Positions 9,302 to 17,163 of a DNA stretch of 64,000 nt are shown piece after piece (position 1 is the first letter of the stretch; the number at the start of each line of letters is the position of its first letter). Position numbers and translations under genes: made by a program. Below the pieces are notes generated by a model that had not been told where the DNA came from, did not search any database, and saw only the letters and a list, made by a program, of their open reading frames with translations. The stretch is taken from contig NZ_JARQXA010000007.1 in NCBI RefSeq assembly GCF_029543155.1, positions 62,001-126,000 on the forward strand, given 5' to 3'. Origin of the DNA: Sphingomonas sp. HITSZ_GF. Lineage in GTDB: Bacteria > Pseudomonadota > Alphaproteobacteria > Sphingomonadales > Sphingomonadaceae.

Positions 9302-10053
9302 GCCGCCACCGCGCCATAGCCTTCGCGCTCGAGCTCGAGCGCCAGCTCGGGCCCGCCCGAGCGGACGATGCGGCCGTCGGCGAGGACATGGACGAAGTCC
9401 GGCTGCACATAGTCGAGCAGCCGCTGATAGTGGGTGATCAGCAGCACGGCCTTGTCGGGCGCGCGCATGATCCGGTTGATCCCCTCGCCCACGGCCTTGA
9501 GCGCATCGATGTCGAGGCCCGAATCGGTCTCGTCGAGGATCGCCAGCTTGGGGCCGATGATGCCCATCTGCACCATCTCGTTCCGCTTCTTCTCGCCGCC
9601 CGAGAAGCCGACATTGACCGGCCGCTTGAGCATCTCGACGTCCATGCCCAGCGCCTCAGCCTGGGCACGCGCCAGCTTGAGGAACTCGCCACCCGAGAGC
9701 GGCGCCTCGCCGCGCGCGCGGCGCTGGCTGTTGAGCGCCTCGCGGACGAACTGCAGGTTGGAGATGCCCGGGATCTCGACCGGATATTGGAAACCCAGGA
9801 ACAGGCCGGCGGCGGCGCGCTCGTGCGGCGCCAGCTCGAGCAGTTCCTGACCGTCGAATTCGACGCTGCCGCCGGTCGGCTCATAGCCGGGGCGCCCGCC
9901 CAGCGTGTAGCCGAGCGTCGACTTGCCCGCGCCGTTCGGCCCCATGATCGCATGGACTTCGCCCGCGTTCACGGTGAGGCTGAGCCCCTTGAGGATTTCC
10001 TTGCCGTCGATTTCGGCGCGGAGGTCGGTGATCTTCAACATCTGGTCGTGCAT
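9298..10053 (-). CDS. sufC: SUF ATPase SufC
   Basis: A 251-residue ABC-type ATPase of the SufBC2D scaffold. Walker A GPNGAGKST is at 38-46, the signature FSGGEKKRNE and the Walker B with catalytic Glu (LAILDETDSGLD) follow, and the switch histidine is in LITHYQRLL. It energises conformational change in SufB/SufD rather than membrane transport. Either the first ATG or the ATG four codons later could be the start; GAGGA lies directly before the first and 12 nt before the second. Confidence 0.97.
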   Translation of the reverse strand: MHDQMLKITDLRAEIDGKEILKGLSLTVNAGEVHAIMGPNGAGKSTLGYTLGGRPGYEPTGGSVEFDGQELLELAPHERAAAGLFLGFQYPVEIPGISNLQFVREALNSQRRARGEAPLSGGEFLKLARAQAEALGMDVEMLKRPVNVGFSGGEKKRNEMVQMGIIGPKLAILDETDSGLDIDALKAVGEGINRIMRAPDKAVLLITHYQRLLDYVQPDFVHVLADGRIVRSGGPELALELEREGYGAVAA

Positions 10054-10066
10054 TCCTCGGGGCGGC

Positions 10067-10630
10067 TCATGGCCGCTTTTCTGACTTGTCGGTATCGTCG
10101 TGCTGCTGCTGCGTGTTTCCGGTGGTGAAGCGCACCACCGGGCCGTCCGAAGCCGGGTTGGCCGGCGGCGTGATCTTGGTCACCCGCTGCTGCTGCTCGG
10201 CTTCGCGGCGCTCCTCGCTCCGGTCGACCGGCCCCATGGCGCTGGCGGAGAACACCGGCTTGGGCTGCACCAGCTTGGGCAGCTCGAAGAGGTTTGGCTT
10301 GGCCACTCCCGGGGCAGCCGGCGAAGGCCCGCCGATAGTCGCGGCCTGATCGAACACGGTCATCTCCGTGCAGTCGGTCACTTCGTCGGCGGTCTTGGCG
10401 TAGCAGATCGGCGTCGCCTGGCAGGCAGTCGTGTCGCGCCGCTGGCTGCCGCTCGAAATCATCACCCGGCAATTGTGCAGCTTGCCGTCCGCGCCCTTGT
10501 CGAACAGCATCGTGGTCCGCCCGAAAGTCGCGCGCACGACGATCTGCGCTTCGTCCTCCACGGGCGCGCCGACCGCCTGGGTGGCGGGCACATCCTGGGC
10601 GAAGAGAAGGAGGGCGGCGGTGAGGATCAC
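10067..10630 (-). CDS. Uncharacterised SUF-operon protein with signal peptide (orf187)
   Basis: A 187-residue product starting at GTG 10630, which overlaps the upstream stop as GTGA (10627-10630). The N-terminus is a short hydrophobic stretch (about 2-12, ILTAALLLFAQ) that looks like a signal peptide, so the protein is probably periplasmic. It has three cysteines within about 25 residues (CRV, TACQ, PICYA) and a fourth in TDCTE, then a Pro- and Gln-rich charged tail. No domain was recognised. It lies 13 nt before sufC, clearly inside the operon; an exported product in a cytosolic Fe-S operon is unexpected. Confidence 0.75.
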   Translation of the reverse strand: MILTAALLLFAQDVPATQAVGAPVEDEAQIVVRATFGRTTMLFDKGADGKLHNCRVMISSGSQRRDTTACQATPICYAKTADEVTDCTEMTVFDQAATIGGPSPAAPGVAKPNLFELPKLVQPKPVFSASAMGPVDRSEERREAEQQQRVTKITPPANPASDGPVVRFTTGNTQQQHDDTDKSEKRP

Positions 10631-11019
10631 GACCTTGCCGCCCCTTCCCCCGGAACGCTCCAGCACGCAGGAAGATCAGGAAAATGCCCCCACGAAACCC
10701 ACTCTTCGCCAGCGCCGGCGCGAGACGCGAGCCCCCAGCGCGGCGGATCGGGAAAGCCGAACCAGACATTGTCCCAGAGGATCAACTCCTCGCCGTCCTG
10801 GACGGCGTAGAAGTCCACCTCACGCGACCGGAACCAGTCGCGATCGTGGCCGAGCACCCCTTCAGCCGGGAAATCGAGCACCGGCACGCGCGTCCACTCG
10901 ATTTCCTTGGTCGCGCGCGCATGGAAGCCGCGCTCCTGCGCGTCGGCTGCCTTTCCGCGCATATCCCAAGGTATCGGCTCCCATTCGGGTAACACATGGT
11001 CGCGGCGATAGATGCTCAC
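10627..11019 (-). CDS. Uncharacterised SUF-operon protein (orf130)
   Basis: A 130-residue protein, unusually rich in Trp and acidic residues (for example LPEWEPIPWDMRGKAADAQERG near the start, read in two parts), with no signal peptide or membrane segment. No family was recognised. Its ATG overlaps the sufB stop as ATGA (11016-11019) and its own stop overlaps the next start, so it is tightly embedded between sufB and sufC. Placement suggests an accessory role in SUF function or a cotranscribed unrelated job; sequence alone does not decide. Confidence 0.75.
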   Translation of the reverse strand: MSIYRRDHVLPEWEPIPWDMRGKAADAQERGFHARATKEIEWTRVPVLDFPAEGVLGHDRDWFRSREVDFYAVQDGEELILWDNVWFGFPDPPRWGLASRAGAGEEWVSWGHFPDLPACWSVPGEGAARS

Positions 11020-12479
11020 CCGACCGAGCCCTCCAGCGAGATCCCCAGCAGCTTCTGCGCTTCCACTGCGAACTCCATCGGCAGCTGCTGCAGCACTTCC
11101 TTGGCGAAGCCGTTGACGATCAGCGCCACCGCGGCCTCCTGATCGAGCCCGCGCTGCATCGCGTAGAACATCTGGTCCTCGCTGATCTTCGAGGTGGTCG
11201 CCTCATGCTCGATCTGCGCGGTCGGGTTCTTCACTTCGATATACGGCACGGTGTGCGCGCCGCACTGGTCGCCGAGCAGCAGACTGTCGCACTGGGTGAA
11301 GTTGCGGACATTCTCGGCACCGGCATTGACCAGCACCTTGCCGCGATAGGTGTTGTCCGAGCGGCCGGCGCTGATGCCCTTCGACACGATCGTCGAGCGG
11401 GTGTTCTTGCCGATGTGCAGCATCTTGGTGCCGGTATCGGCCTGCTGGCGGCCATTGGTGACCGCGACCGAATAGAATTCGCCGACCGAGCCGTCGCCCT
11501 TCAATACGCAGCTCGGATATTTCCAGGTGATCGCGCTGCCGGTCTCGACCTGGGTCCAGCTCACCTTCGAGTTCTTGCCCTCGCACAGCGCGCGCTTGGT
11601 GACGAAGTTGAAGATGCCGCCGACGCCATTCTCGTCGCCCGGATACCAGTTCTGCACGGTGCTGTACTTGATCTCGGCATCGTCGAGCGCGACCAGCTCG
11701 ACCACGGCGGCATGGAGCTGGTTCTCGTCGCGCATCGGGGCGGTGCAGCCCTCGAGATAGGAGACGTACGCGCCCTTGTCGGCGACGATCAGCGTGCGCT
11801 CGAACTGGCCGGTATTCTCGGCATTGATGCGGAAATAGGTGCTCAGCTCCATCGGGCAGCGCACGCCCTCGGGCACATAGACGAAGGTGCCGTCGGAGAA
11901 GACCGCAGCGTTCAGCGCCGAGAAGAAATTGTCGCGGACGGGCACGACCTTGCCGAGCCACTTCTTCACCAGCTCGGGATATTCGCGGATCGCCTCGCTG
12001 ATCGAGCGGAAGATGACGCCGGCTTCCTCCAGCTCTTTGCGGAAGGTGGTGGCGACCGAGACGCTGTCGAACACCGCGTCGACCGCGATCTTGCGCGCGC
12101 CCTCGACCCCGGCGAGCACCTTCTGCTCCTCGATCGGGATGCCGAGCTTCTCATAGGTGCGCCGGATCTCGGGATCGAGATCGTCGAGGCTCTCGATCGT
12201 CTTCTTCTGCTTTGGCTCGGCGTAGTAGTACGCGTCCTGATAGTCGATCTCGGGGATCGACAGCTTCGCCCATTCGGGAAGCGTCATTTCCTGCCAGATG
12301 CGGAACGCCTTCAGCCGCCAGTCGAGCATCCATTCGGGCTCGTTCTTCTTGGCCGAGATATAGCGGACGGTGTCCTCGCTCAGCCCCTTGGGCGCGAACT
12401 CCTGTTCGACGTCCGAGGCGAAGCCCCACTCGTACTTCTTGTTGGCGGCCGCCAGTGCTTCCGCGTTCTTCGTAGCCAT
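11016..12479 (-). CDS. sufB: Fe-S cluster assembly scaffold SufB
   Basis: A 487-residue core scaffold subunit of SufBC2D. It carries the family's long beta-helix with conserved VYVPEGVRCPMELSTYF and EGCTAPMRDENQLHAAVVEL stretches, and a C-terminal region ending near NGFAKEVLQQLPMEFAVEA. The ATG at 12479 follows the sufR stop by two bases. An AGGTG five bases upstream can serve as ribosome site, and a GC-rich hairpin (12493-12510) lies just before it. Upstream extension of the frame overlaps sufR and was rejected. Confidence 0.97.
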   Translation of the reverse strand: MATKNAEALAAANKKYEWGFASDVEQEFAPKGLSEDTVRYISAKKNEPEWMLDWRLKAFRIWQEMTLPEWAKLSIPEIDYQDAYYYAEPKQKKTIESLDDLDPEIRRTYEKLGIPIEEQKVLAGVEGARKIAVDAVFDSVSVATTFRKELEEAGVIFRSISEAIREYPELVKKWLGKVVPVRDNFFSALNAAVFSDGTFVYVPEGVRCPMELSTYFRINAENTGQFERTLIVADKGAYVSYLEGCTAPMRDENQLHAAVVELVALDDAEIKYSTVQNWYPGDENGVGGIFNFVTKRALCEGKNSKVSWTQVETGSAITWKYPSCVLKGDGSVGEFYSVAVTNGRQQADTGTKMLHIGKNTRSTIVSKGISAGRSDNTYRGKVLVNAGAENVRNFTQCDSLLLGDQCGAHTVPYIEVKNPTAQIEHEATTSKISEDQMFYAMQRGLDQEAAVALIVNGFAKEVLQQLPMEFAVEAQKLLGISLEGSVG

Positions 12480-12481
12480 GC

Positions 12482-12958
12482 TTACACCTGCTCCCCGGCC
12501 AGCGCCGGGGTCCGGATCGAGTCTGCCGGAGAGTGCGCCACGGCCTCGGCCGGAGCGCTGGAAAGTTGGGCGAGGGAAATGCCCGCGAGCGCGCCCTTTA
12601 CAGCACCGTTCACGACATTCCAGTGCGGCTTGACCTTGCAGCTGTCCTGCACGCAGCAATCCTGCTTGCCGGCATCGACGCAGGAGGTCAGCGCGATCGG
12701 GCCTTCGACTGCCTCGACGATGTCGGCCAGCGTGATCGCCGCGGGCGGCCGCGCCAGGCGGAAGCCGCCGCCGGTGCCGCGCGCGCTCTCGATCAGCCCG
12801 GCGCCCGAGAGTTTGCTGACCAGCTTCTGCACGGTGGGCAGCGGCAGCCCGGTCTCCTCGGCGAGCAGAGTCGCGTTGAGCCGGCACGTCGCGCCGCAAT
12901 GGCGCGCCGCGGCGGACATCATCACGACCGCATAATCGGCGAGGCTCGAAAGACGCAT
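12482..12958 (-). CDS. sufR: Rrf2-family SUF operon regulator (SufR/IscR-like)
   Basis: A 158-residue winged-helix repressor whose cysteines C93, C101, C102 and C107 can hold an Fe-S cluster, as in IscR (three Cys plus His). The DNA-binding part is residues 1-70. It is the first gene of the SUF operon and probably senses cluster status to control it. The last residues (SIRTPALAGEQV) are encoded by a GC-rich half-repeat at 12493-12510, so the tail is likely not functional. A 27-bp inverted repeat sits just upstream. Confidence 0.92.
   Translation of the reverse strand: MRLSSLADYAVVMMSAAARHCGATCRLNATLLAEETGLPLPTVQKLVSKLSGAGLIESARGTGGGFRLARPPAAITLADIVEAVEGPIALTSCVDAGKQDCCVQDSCKVKPHWNVVNGAVKGALAGISLAQLSSAPAEAVAHSPADSIRTPALAGEQV
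12493..12510. repeat. Hairpin at the sufR-sufB junction
   Basis: CCCCGGC and GCCGGGG flank a 4-nt loop. On the mRNA this hairpin ends a few bases before the sufB ribosome site and is still within the sufR reading frame. It could modulate sufB translation or mRNA stability. Confidence 0.6.
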
Positions 12959-12963
12959 CTATT

Positions 12964-12990
12964 CCAATCGGACAAAAGTGTTCCGATTGG
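12964..12990. promoter_or_regulatory. Inverted repeat upstream of the SUF operon, candidate SufR operator
   Basis: CCAATCGGA (12964-12972) and TCCGATTGG (12982-12990) are perfect 9-bp arms separated by 9 bp. The repeat ends 5 bp before the sufR start codon at 12958. This position would overlap promoter or transcript start, as expected for an autoregulating Rrf2-family repressor. The match to a specific IscR/SufR consensus was not verified. Confidence 0.6.
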
Positions 12991-13000
12991 CCAAATGGGC

Positions 13001-13930
13001 TCAGCGGCGGCGAAGGTCAACCGATTCGGGGATCACGTCCGGCAGGAAATGAAAGGTCTCGTTGTCGAGCGTCACCGCCAGCACCGGATCGATGCCGGCG
13101 CGCAGCGACGTCGGCGTGTGGCCGGTGAAGTGGCGCACCTCGTTGATCATGTGCGACTGATCGGAGAAGGGCTCGACCACTTCGTCCACCGACGCGCCCT
13201 GATAGATGCGCATCGCCGCGCCGATCGCACGGAACTTGCGCTTCAGATGCGCGGGGCTGCCGGCAAAATAGTCCTTGCACAGCCGCTGCACCTGGCGCTC
13301 GCCGATGTTCGAGCTCTGGCGGATGCGCGCATAGAGATCGTCGATCGTCGGATCGTTGGTCGCCGCCCATTCGCGCACGGCCCGCAGGAAGACCAGATGC
13401 CCCGGCGGCACCGGCTTCACTTCATACTGGCGCAGCTTGAGCAGGGGCTCGATCGCCTCGATCATCTCGTCGAGCGTCTCCATCTTGTGGAGGCGCTGCC
13501 ACAGCATCGGCGCCTGCTCGCAGAACAGCTTCTCGCCGTCGATGATGTGATCGGTGACCTTGTAGGCGGGGATGCCGATCAGCGCCTTCCAGCCGATCGC
13601 GCGCAGCGACACGCCGAAGCAGTGGAACGGCCCGCGGATACGATACTGGGCCGCGGCGGTGCCGGGGCCGTTGATCATCACCTTCTTGGTCGCTTCGGTG
13701 CGGCCGTCGGGGAAGGTCACTTCGCCCTCGCCCCGGATCACGAAGCGGAGCTGGCCGAGGTCGACTCGCTCCACCCCTTCGATATCGTCCGCGTCGTGCC
13801 GGTAGAGATAATAGGACTCGACGTGCGGCATCAGCGCGCCTTCCGCCTTGCGGAATTCGATCTGCGGCCGTGGATAGTGGTCGTTGCCTGCGGCCGGTTG
13901 GGCCGTCGTCATGTTGAGTGCGCCCCGCAT
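13001..13930 (-). CDS. AraC-family transcriptional regulator
   Basis: About 309 residues. The N-terminal 190 residues look like a cupin-type sensing domain with a conserved VIRGEGEVTFPDGRTE segment; the C-terminal part (about 210-285) is an AraC double helix-turn-helix including NIGERQVQRLCKDYFAGSP and MINEVRHFTGHTPTSLR. The start is taken at ATG 13930, preceded by AGGGCA; ATG 13912 is an alternative. It is divergent from pyrD across about 250 nt. Inducer and targets unknown. Confidence 0.85.
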   Translation of the reverse strand: MRGALNMTTAQPAAGNDHYPRPQIEFRKAEGALMPHVESYYLYRHDADDIEGVERVDLGQLRFVIRGEGEVTFPDGRTEATKKVMINGPGTAAAQYRIRGPFHCFGVSLRAIGWKALIGIPAYKVTDHIIDGEKLFCEQAPMLWQRLHKMETLDEMIEAIEPLLKLRQYEVKPVPPGHLVFLRAVREWAATNDPTIDDLYARIRQSSNIGERQVQRLCKDYFAGSPAHLKRKFRAIGAAMRIYQGASVDEVVEPFSDQSHMINEVRHFTGHTPTSLRAGIDPVLAVTLDNETFHFLPDVIPESVDLRRR

Positions 13931-14017
13931 ATTTGCCCTGTTTGATCCGAGTTTTTCCCCTCCTCGGATTCTCTTTTCTCGGCACAAATATACCGCGCAG
14001 TCGCCAAATAGAAAAGT

Positions 14018-14046
14018 GGCCCGGCCAGCCGAAGCTGGACCGGGCC
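14018..14046. other. Strong hairpin between the divergent AraC-type gene and pyrD
   Basis: GGCCCGGCCAGC and GCTGGACCGGGCC pair with one bulged base around a CGAA tetraloop. A weaker GGGTT/AACCC pair follows at about 14056-14083. No T-run follows, so it is not a classic terminator in either direction. It could be a leader structure of the pyrD transcript or a small structured RNA. Confidence 0.4.
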
Positions 14047-14183
14047 TAAAGGAAAGGGTTCCCCCATTGAGCGGAAACCCCTCGGGTCGCAGCTCCTGAC
14101 TAGCCGGGGGCCCTGCAAGCGTATTGGAAGGAATCGACATACGCAGCTTTACGGAGGCAAAAAGCGATGCGAAGGCCATGCAC

Positions 14184-15158
14184 ATGGATTATACCCTGCG
14201 CTCCGCCCTCTTCGCCCTCGACGCCGAAAAGGCGCACCGTGCCGCGATCCGCGCGCTGGCGCTCTGGGGATCGCTCGGCAGCGTTTTTAGCTCCGAAATG
14301 GTGGAATCGCCCATCCAATTGGGAGGATTGACCTTTCCCAACCGAATCGGGCTGGCGGCCGGGCTCGACAAGGATGCCGAGGCGATCCCCGGCCTGTTCG
14401 CCCTGGGTTTCGGGGCGGTCGAGGTCGGCACGCTGACGCCGCGCCCGCAGCCGGGCAATCCCAAGCCGCGACTGTTCCGCCTGGTCGAGGACGAGGCGGT
14501 GATCAACCGTATGGGCTTCAACAATGGCGGGATCGACGCCGCGCTCGCCCGCATCGCCAGGCTGGGGCGGCGCAAGGGCATGCTCGGCATCAATGTCGGC
14601 GCCAACAAGGACAGCACCGATCGGGTGGCGGACTATGCGCTGGGCGTCGGCAAGGCCGCGCCGCATGCGGACTACATCACGATCAACGTCAGCTCGCCCA
14701 ATACGCCGGGCCTTCGTGACCTCCAGTCCCGCCCCGCACTCGACGAGCTGCTCGCCGCCAGCCATGCCGCGCGCGGCAAGACGCCGATCTTCCTGAAGGT
14801 CGCCCCCGATCTCGACCGCGCCGGGCTGGAAGGCGCGATCCGCGCCGCGCTCGACAACCATATCGACGCGCTGATCGTCTCGAACACCACCATCTCGCGC
14901 CCGCCGCTCGCCTCCGCGCATGCCGGCGAGGCCGGCGGCCTGTCGGGCAAGCCGCTCACCCAGTTGGCGCGGAACAAACTGATCGAAGCGGCAGAGATCG
15001 CCGGCGGCGCGCTGCCGCTGATCTCGGCGGGCGGGATCGACGGGCCGGACGAGGCGAAGCGCCGTATCGACGCGGGCGCCACGCTCGTCCAGGTCTATTC
15101 GGCACTGGTGTACAAGGGGCCGGGGCTACCGCGCGCGATCGCGAAGGCGCTGGCTTAG
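14184..15158 (+). CDS. pyrD: Dihydroorotate dehydrogenase (quinone), class 2
   Basis: A 324-residue membrane-associated FMN enzyme of de novo pyrimidine synthesis that passes electrons to quinone. FMN and substrate motifs are clear: NRIGLAAGLDKDAEA, GFGAVEVGTLTPRPQPGNP, NRMGFNN, NVSSPNTPGLR (with the class-2 catalytic serine) and ISAGGI. The ATG at 14184 has GAAGG 8 bases upstream; ATG 14178 is also possible. The N-terminal helical extension typical of class 2 is present. Confidence 0.97.
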   Translation: MDYTLRSALFALDAEKAHRAAIRALALWGSLGSVFSSEMVESPIQLGGLTFPNRIGLAAGLDKDAEAIPGLFALGFGAVEVGTLTPRPQPGNPKPRLFRLVEDEAVINRMGFNNGGIDAALARIARLGRRKGMLGINVGANKDSTDRVADYALGVGKAAPHADYITINVSSPNTPGLRDLQSRPALDELLAASHAARGKTPIFLKVAPDLDRAGLEGAIRAALDNHIDALIVSNTTISRPPLASAHAGEAGGLSGKPLTQLARNKLIEAAEIAGGALPLISAGGIDGPDEAKRRIDAGATLVQVYSALVYKGPGLPRAIAKALA

Positions 15159-15181
15159 GATTCTTCTCCCCCGGCCTTCTT

Positions 15182-15287
15182 GTCACCCCGGCCTTGTGCC
15201 GGGGTCCACCGGGCGGCAAGTCTTGGACAAGAGGCTCGAAGCTCAGACGGCGCGGCACAGTGGACCCCGGCACAAGGCCGGGGTGAC
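15182..15287. repeat. Paired-hairpin repeat, family B copy 1
   Basis: GTCACCCCGGCCTTGTGCCG at the left end is mirrored at the right end as its reverse complement. Each arm continues into GGGGTCCAC / GTGGACCCC. The unit is 106 nt and closely matches 51565-51669, with a decayed relative at 29349-29436. It lies downstream of pyrD. Confidence 0.85.
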
Positions 15288-15405
15288 GATGTGACTTGGA
15301 GAGGCGGTCTCTTCTCCGGAAGACGCTATCCATGCCCCCGCCGAATGGCCCGGGCAAAACCGCCGCGCTTGTTGACCGGCGCAGCTGCCGCTACGGCTTG
15401 TGGCC

Positions 15406-17124
15406 ATGAAGAAGCTGTTCCTGCTGTTCGCGTTCCTGGTCACGCCGATCGCGGCATTCGCACAGGGAGTGGTGAGCGCCGCGGACCCGCGCGCCGCCGC
15501 CGCGGGCACCGAGATGCTGCGCGAAGGGGGCAGCGCCACCGACGCCGCGATCGCGACGATGCTCGCGCTCAACGTGGTCGAGCCGCAGAGCGCCGGGATC
15601 GGCGGCGGCGCCTTCATCCTCCAATATGACGTGAAGACCGGCAAGATCCGCACCGTCGACGGGCGCGAGGCGGCGCCGATGGCCGCGACCGATCACTGGT
15701 TCTACGGCCCCGACGGCCAGCCGCTCAGCCACCGCGACGCGGTGCCCGGCGGACGCAGCGTCGGCGTGCCGGGCACGCTGCGCGCGATGGCGCTGGCGCA
15801 TCAGCGCGGCGGCAAGCTGCCCTGGGCCAGGCTGTTCCAGCCGGCGATCCGCCTGGCACGCGAAGGCTTCGACGTCTCGCCGCGGCTCAACAATTCGCTG
15901 CGCAGCTATGCCCCGCATGTCGATGCCGGCGTCCGTGCGATCTATTACGGCGCCGACGGCAAGCCGGCCGCGGTGGGCACGCACGTCACCAACCCCGAAC
16001 AGGCCGCGCTGCTCGAGCGCGTGGCGACGCTCGGCCCCGACAGCTTCTATGTCGGTCCCCAGGCCGAAAAGCTGGTCGCCACCGTCAACAATGCCGCGCG
16101 CAACCCGTCGAAGATGACGACCGGCGACCTGGCTTCCTATGAAGCCAAGGACCGGCCGGTGCTGTGCGGCAAGTATCGCGGCTACAAGATCTGCTCGATG
16201 GGCCCGTCCTCTTCGGGCGGCGTCACCGTGCTGATGATCCTGGCGCAGCTCGAGCGCTTCGACATGGCGAAGCTCGGCAAGGACAATCCGGTCGCCTGGC
16301 ACCTGTTCGCCGAAAGCTCGCGCCTCGCCTATGCCGATCGCGACCTCTATGTCGGCGATCCCGATTATGTGCAGGTGCCGCTCGCCGGGCTGCTCGACCG
16401 CAAGTACCTCGCCGGCCGCTCGGCGCTGATCCATGCCGACAGCACCATGGCCACGGTCGAGGCCGGCCTGCCCGCCGGCGCACCCAAGCGGGTCAAGTCG
16501 CAGAGCCAGGAAGTGCACGGCACCACCTCGCTCTCGGTCGTCGACCAGGCGGGCAACGTCACCCAGGTGACCTTCACGATCGAGAGCCCGTTCGGTTCGG
16601 GCCTGTCGATGGACGGCACGATGCTCAACAACGAGCTGACCGATTTCGACATCGTGCCCGAGAAGGACGGCTGGCTCGCCGCCAACCGCGTCGAGGGCGG
16701 CAAGCGCCCGCGCAGCTCGATGGCGCCGACGATCGTCTATGGCCCGGACGGCAAGGTGCGCCTTGCGATCGGCGCCGCCGGCGGCTCGACGATCATCGCC
16801 CAGGTCGCCAAGGGCATCGTCGGCGTGATCGACTGGAAGCTCTCCGCACAGGATGCGATCGGCCTCGGCCTGCTCTATGCGCCCGGCCCGGTCGCCACCG
16901 CCGAGAAGGGCACGCAGCTCGACGCGATGATCCCGGCGCTCGAGGCGCTGGGCGAGAAGGTGCAGTCCGCGCCGCTCGGGCTCAAGGCGAACGCGGTCGA
17001 GCGGGTGAAGGGCCGCTGGACCGGCGGCGCCGATCCGCGCAGCGAAGGCGTGGTGATGGACCAACAGGGCAAGATGACCGTTATTCGGCGCGTGGGCGCG
17101 CAGCCGAACCGGCCATCGGAATAA
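15406..17124 (+). CDS. ggt: Gamma-glutamyltransferase
   Basis: A 572-residue secreted N-terminal nucleophile hydrolase that cleaves and transfers the gamma-glutamyl group of glutathione. It has a signal peptide (about 1-20, ending AFA). Self-cleavage should occur before T373 in HGTTSLSVVD, giving a large and a small subunit. The substrate-site motifs ESPFGSGLSMDGTMLNNE and KRPRSSMAPTIV follow, and AAGGSTI near the end is also typical. The ATG at 15406 was preferred to GTG 15400. Confidence 0.95.
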   Translation: MKKLFLLFAFLVTPIAAFAQGVVSAADPRAAAAGTEMLREGGSATDAAIATMLALNVVEPQSAGIGGGAFILQYDVKTGKIRTVDGREAAPMAATDHWFYGPDGQPLSHRDAVPGGRSVGVPGTLRAMALAHQRGGKLPWARLFQPAIRLAREGFDVSPRLNNSLRSYAPHVDAGVRAIYYGADGKPAAVGTHVTNPEQAALLERVATLGPDSFYVGPQAEKLVATVNNAARNPSKMTTGDLASYEAKDRPVLCGKYRGYKICSMGPSSSGGVTVLMILAQLERFDMAKLGKDNPVAWHLFAESSRLAYADRDLYVGDPDYVQVPLAGLLDRKYLAGRSALIHADSTMATVEAGLPAGAPKRVKSQSQEVHGTTSLSVVDQAGNVTQVTFTIESPFGSGLSMDGTMLNNELTDFDIVPEKDGWLAANRVEGGKRPRSSMAPTIVYGPDGKVRLAIGAAGGSTIIAQVAKGIVGVIDWKLSAQDAIGLGLLYAPGPVATAEKGTQLDAMIPALEALGEKVQSAPLGLKANAVERVKGRWTGGADPRSEGVVMDQQGKMTVIRRVGAQPNRPSE

Positions 17125-17163
17125 GCGGGACGCTCCAAAGGAGCGCCCGGACTAGGAGTGGGA

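Noticed and set aside
10431..12935. 834-codon plus-strand ORF across sufB and neighbours
   Set aside because: It is antisense to the SUF genes. Long open antisense frames are expected at this GC content and the product has no domain pattern.
15391..17064. 557-codon minus-strand ORF
   Set aside because: It is fully antisense to the gamma-glutamyltransferase gene, whose motifs are intact.
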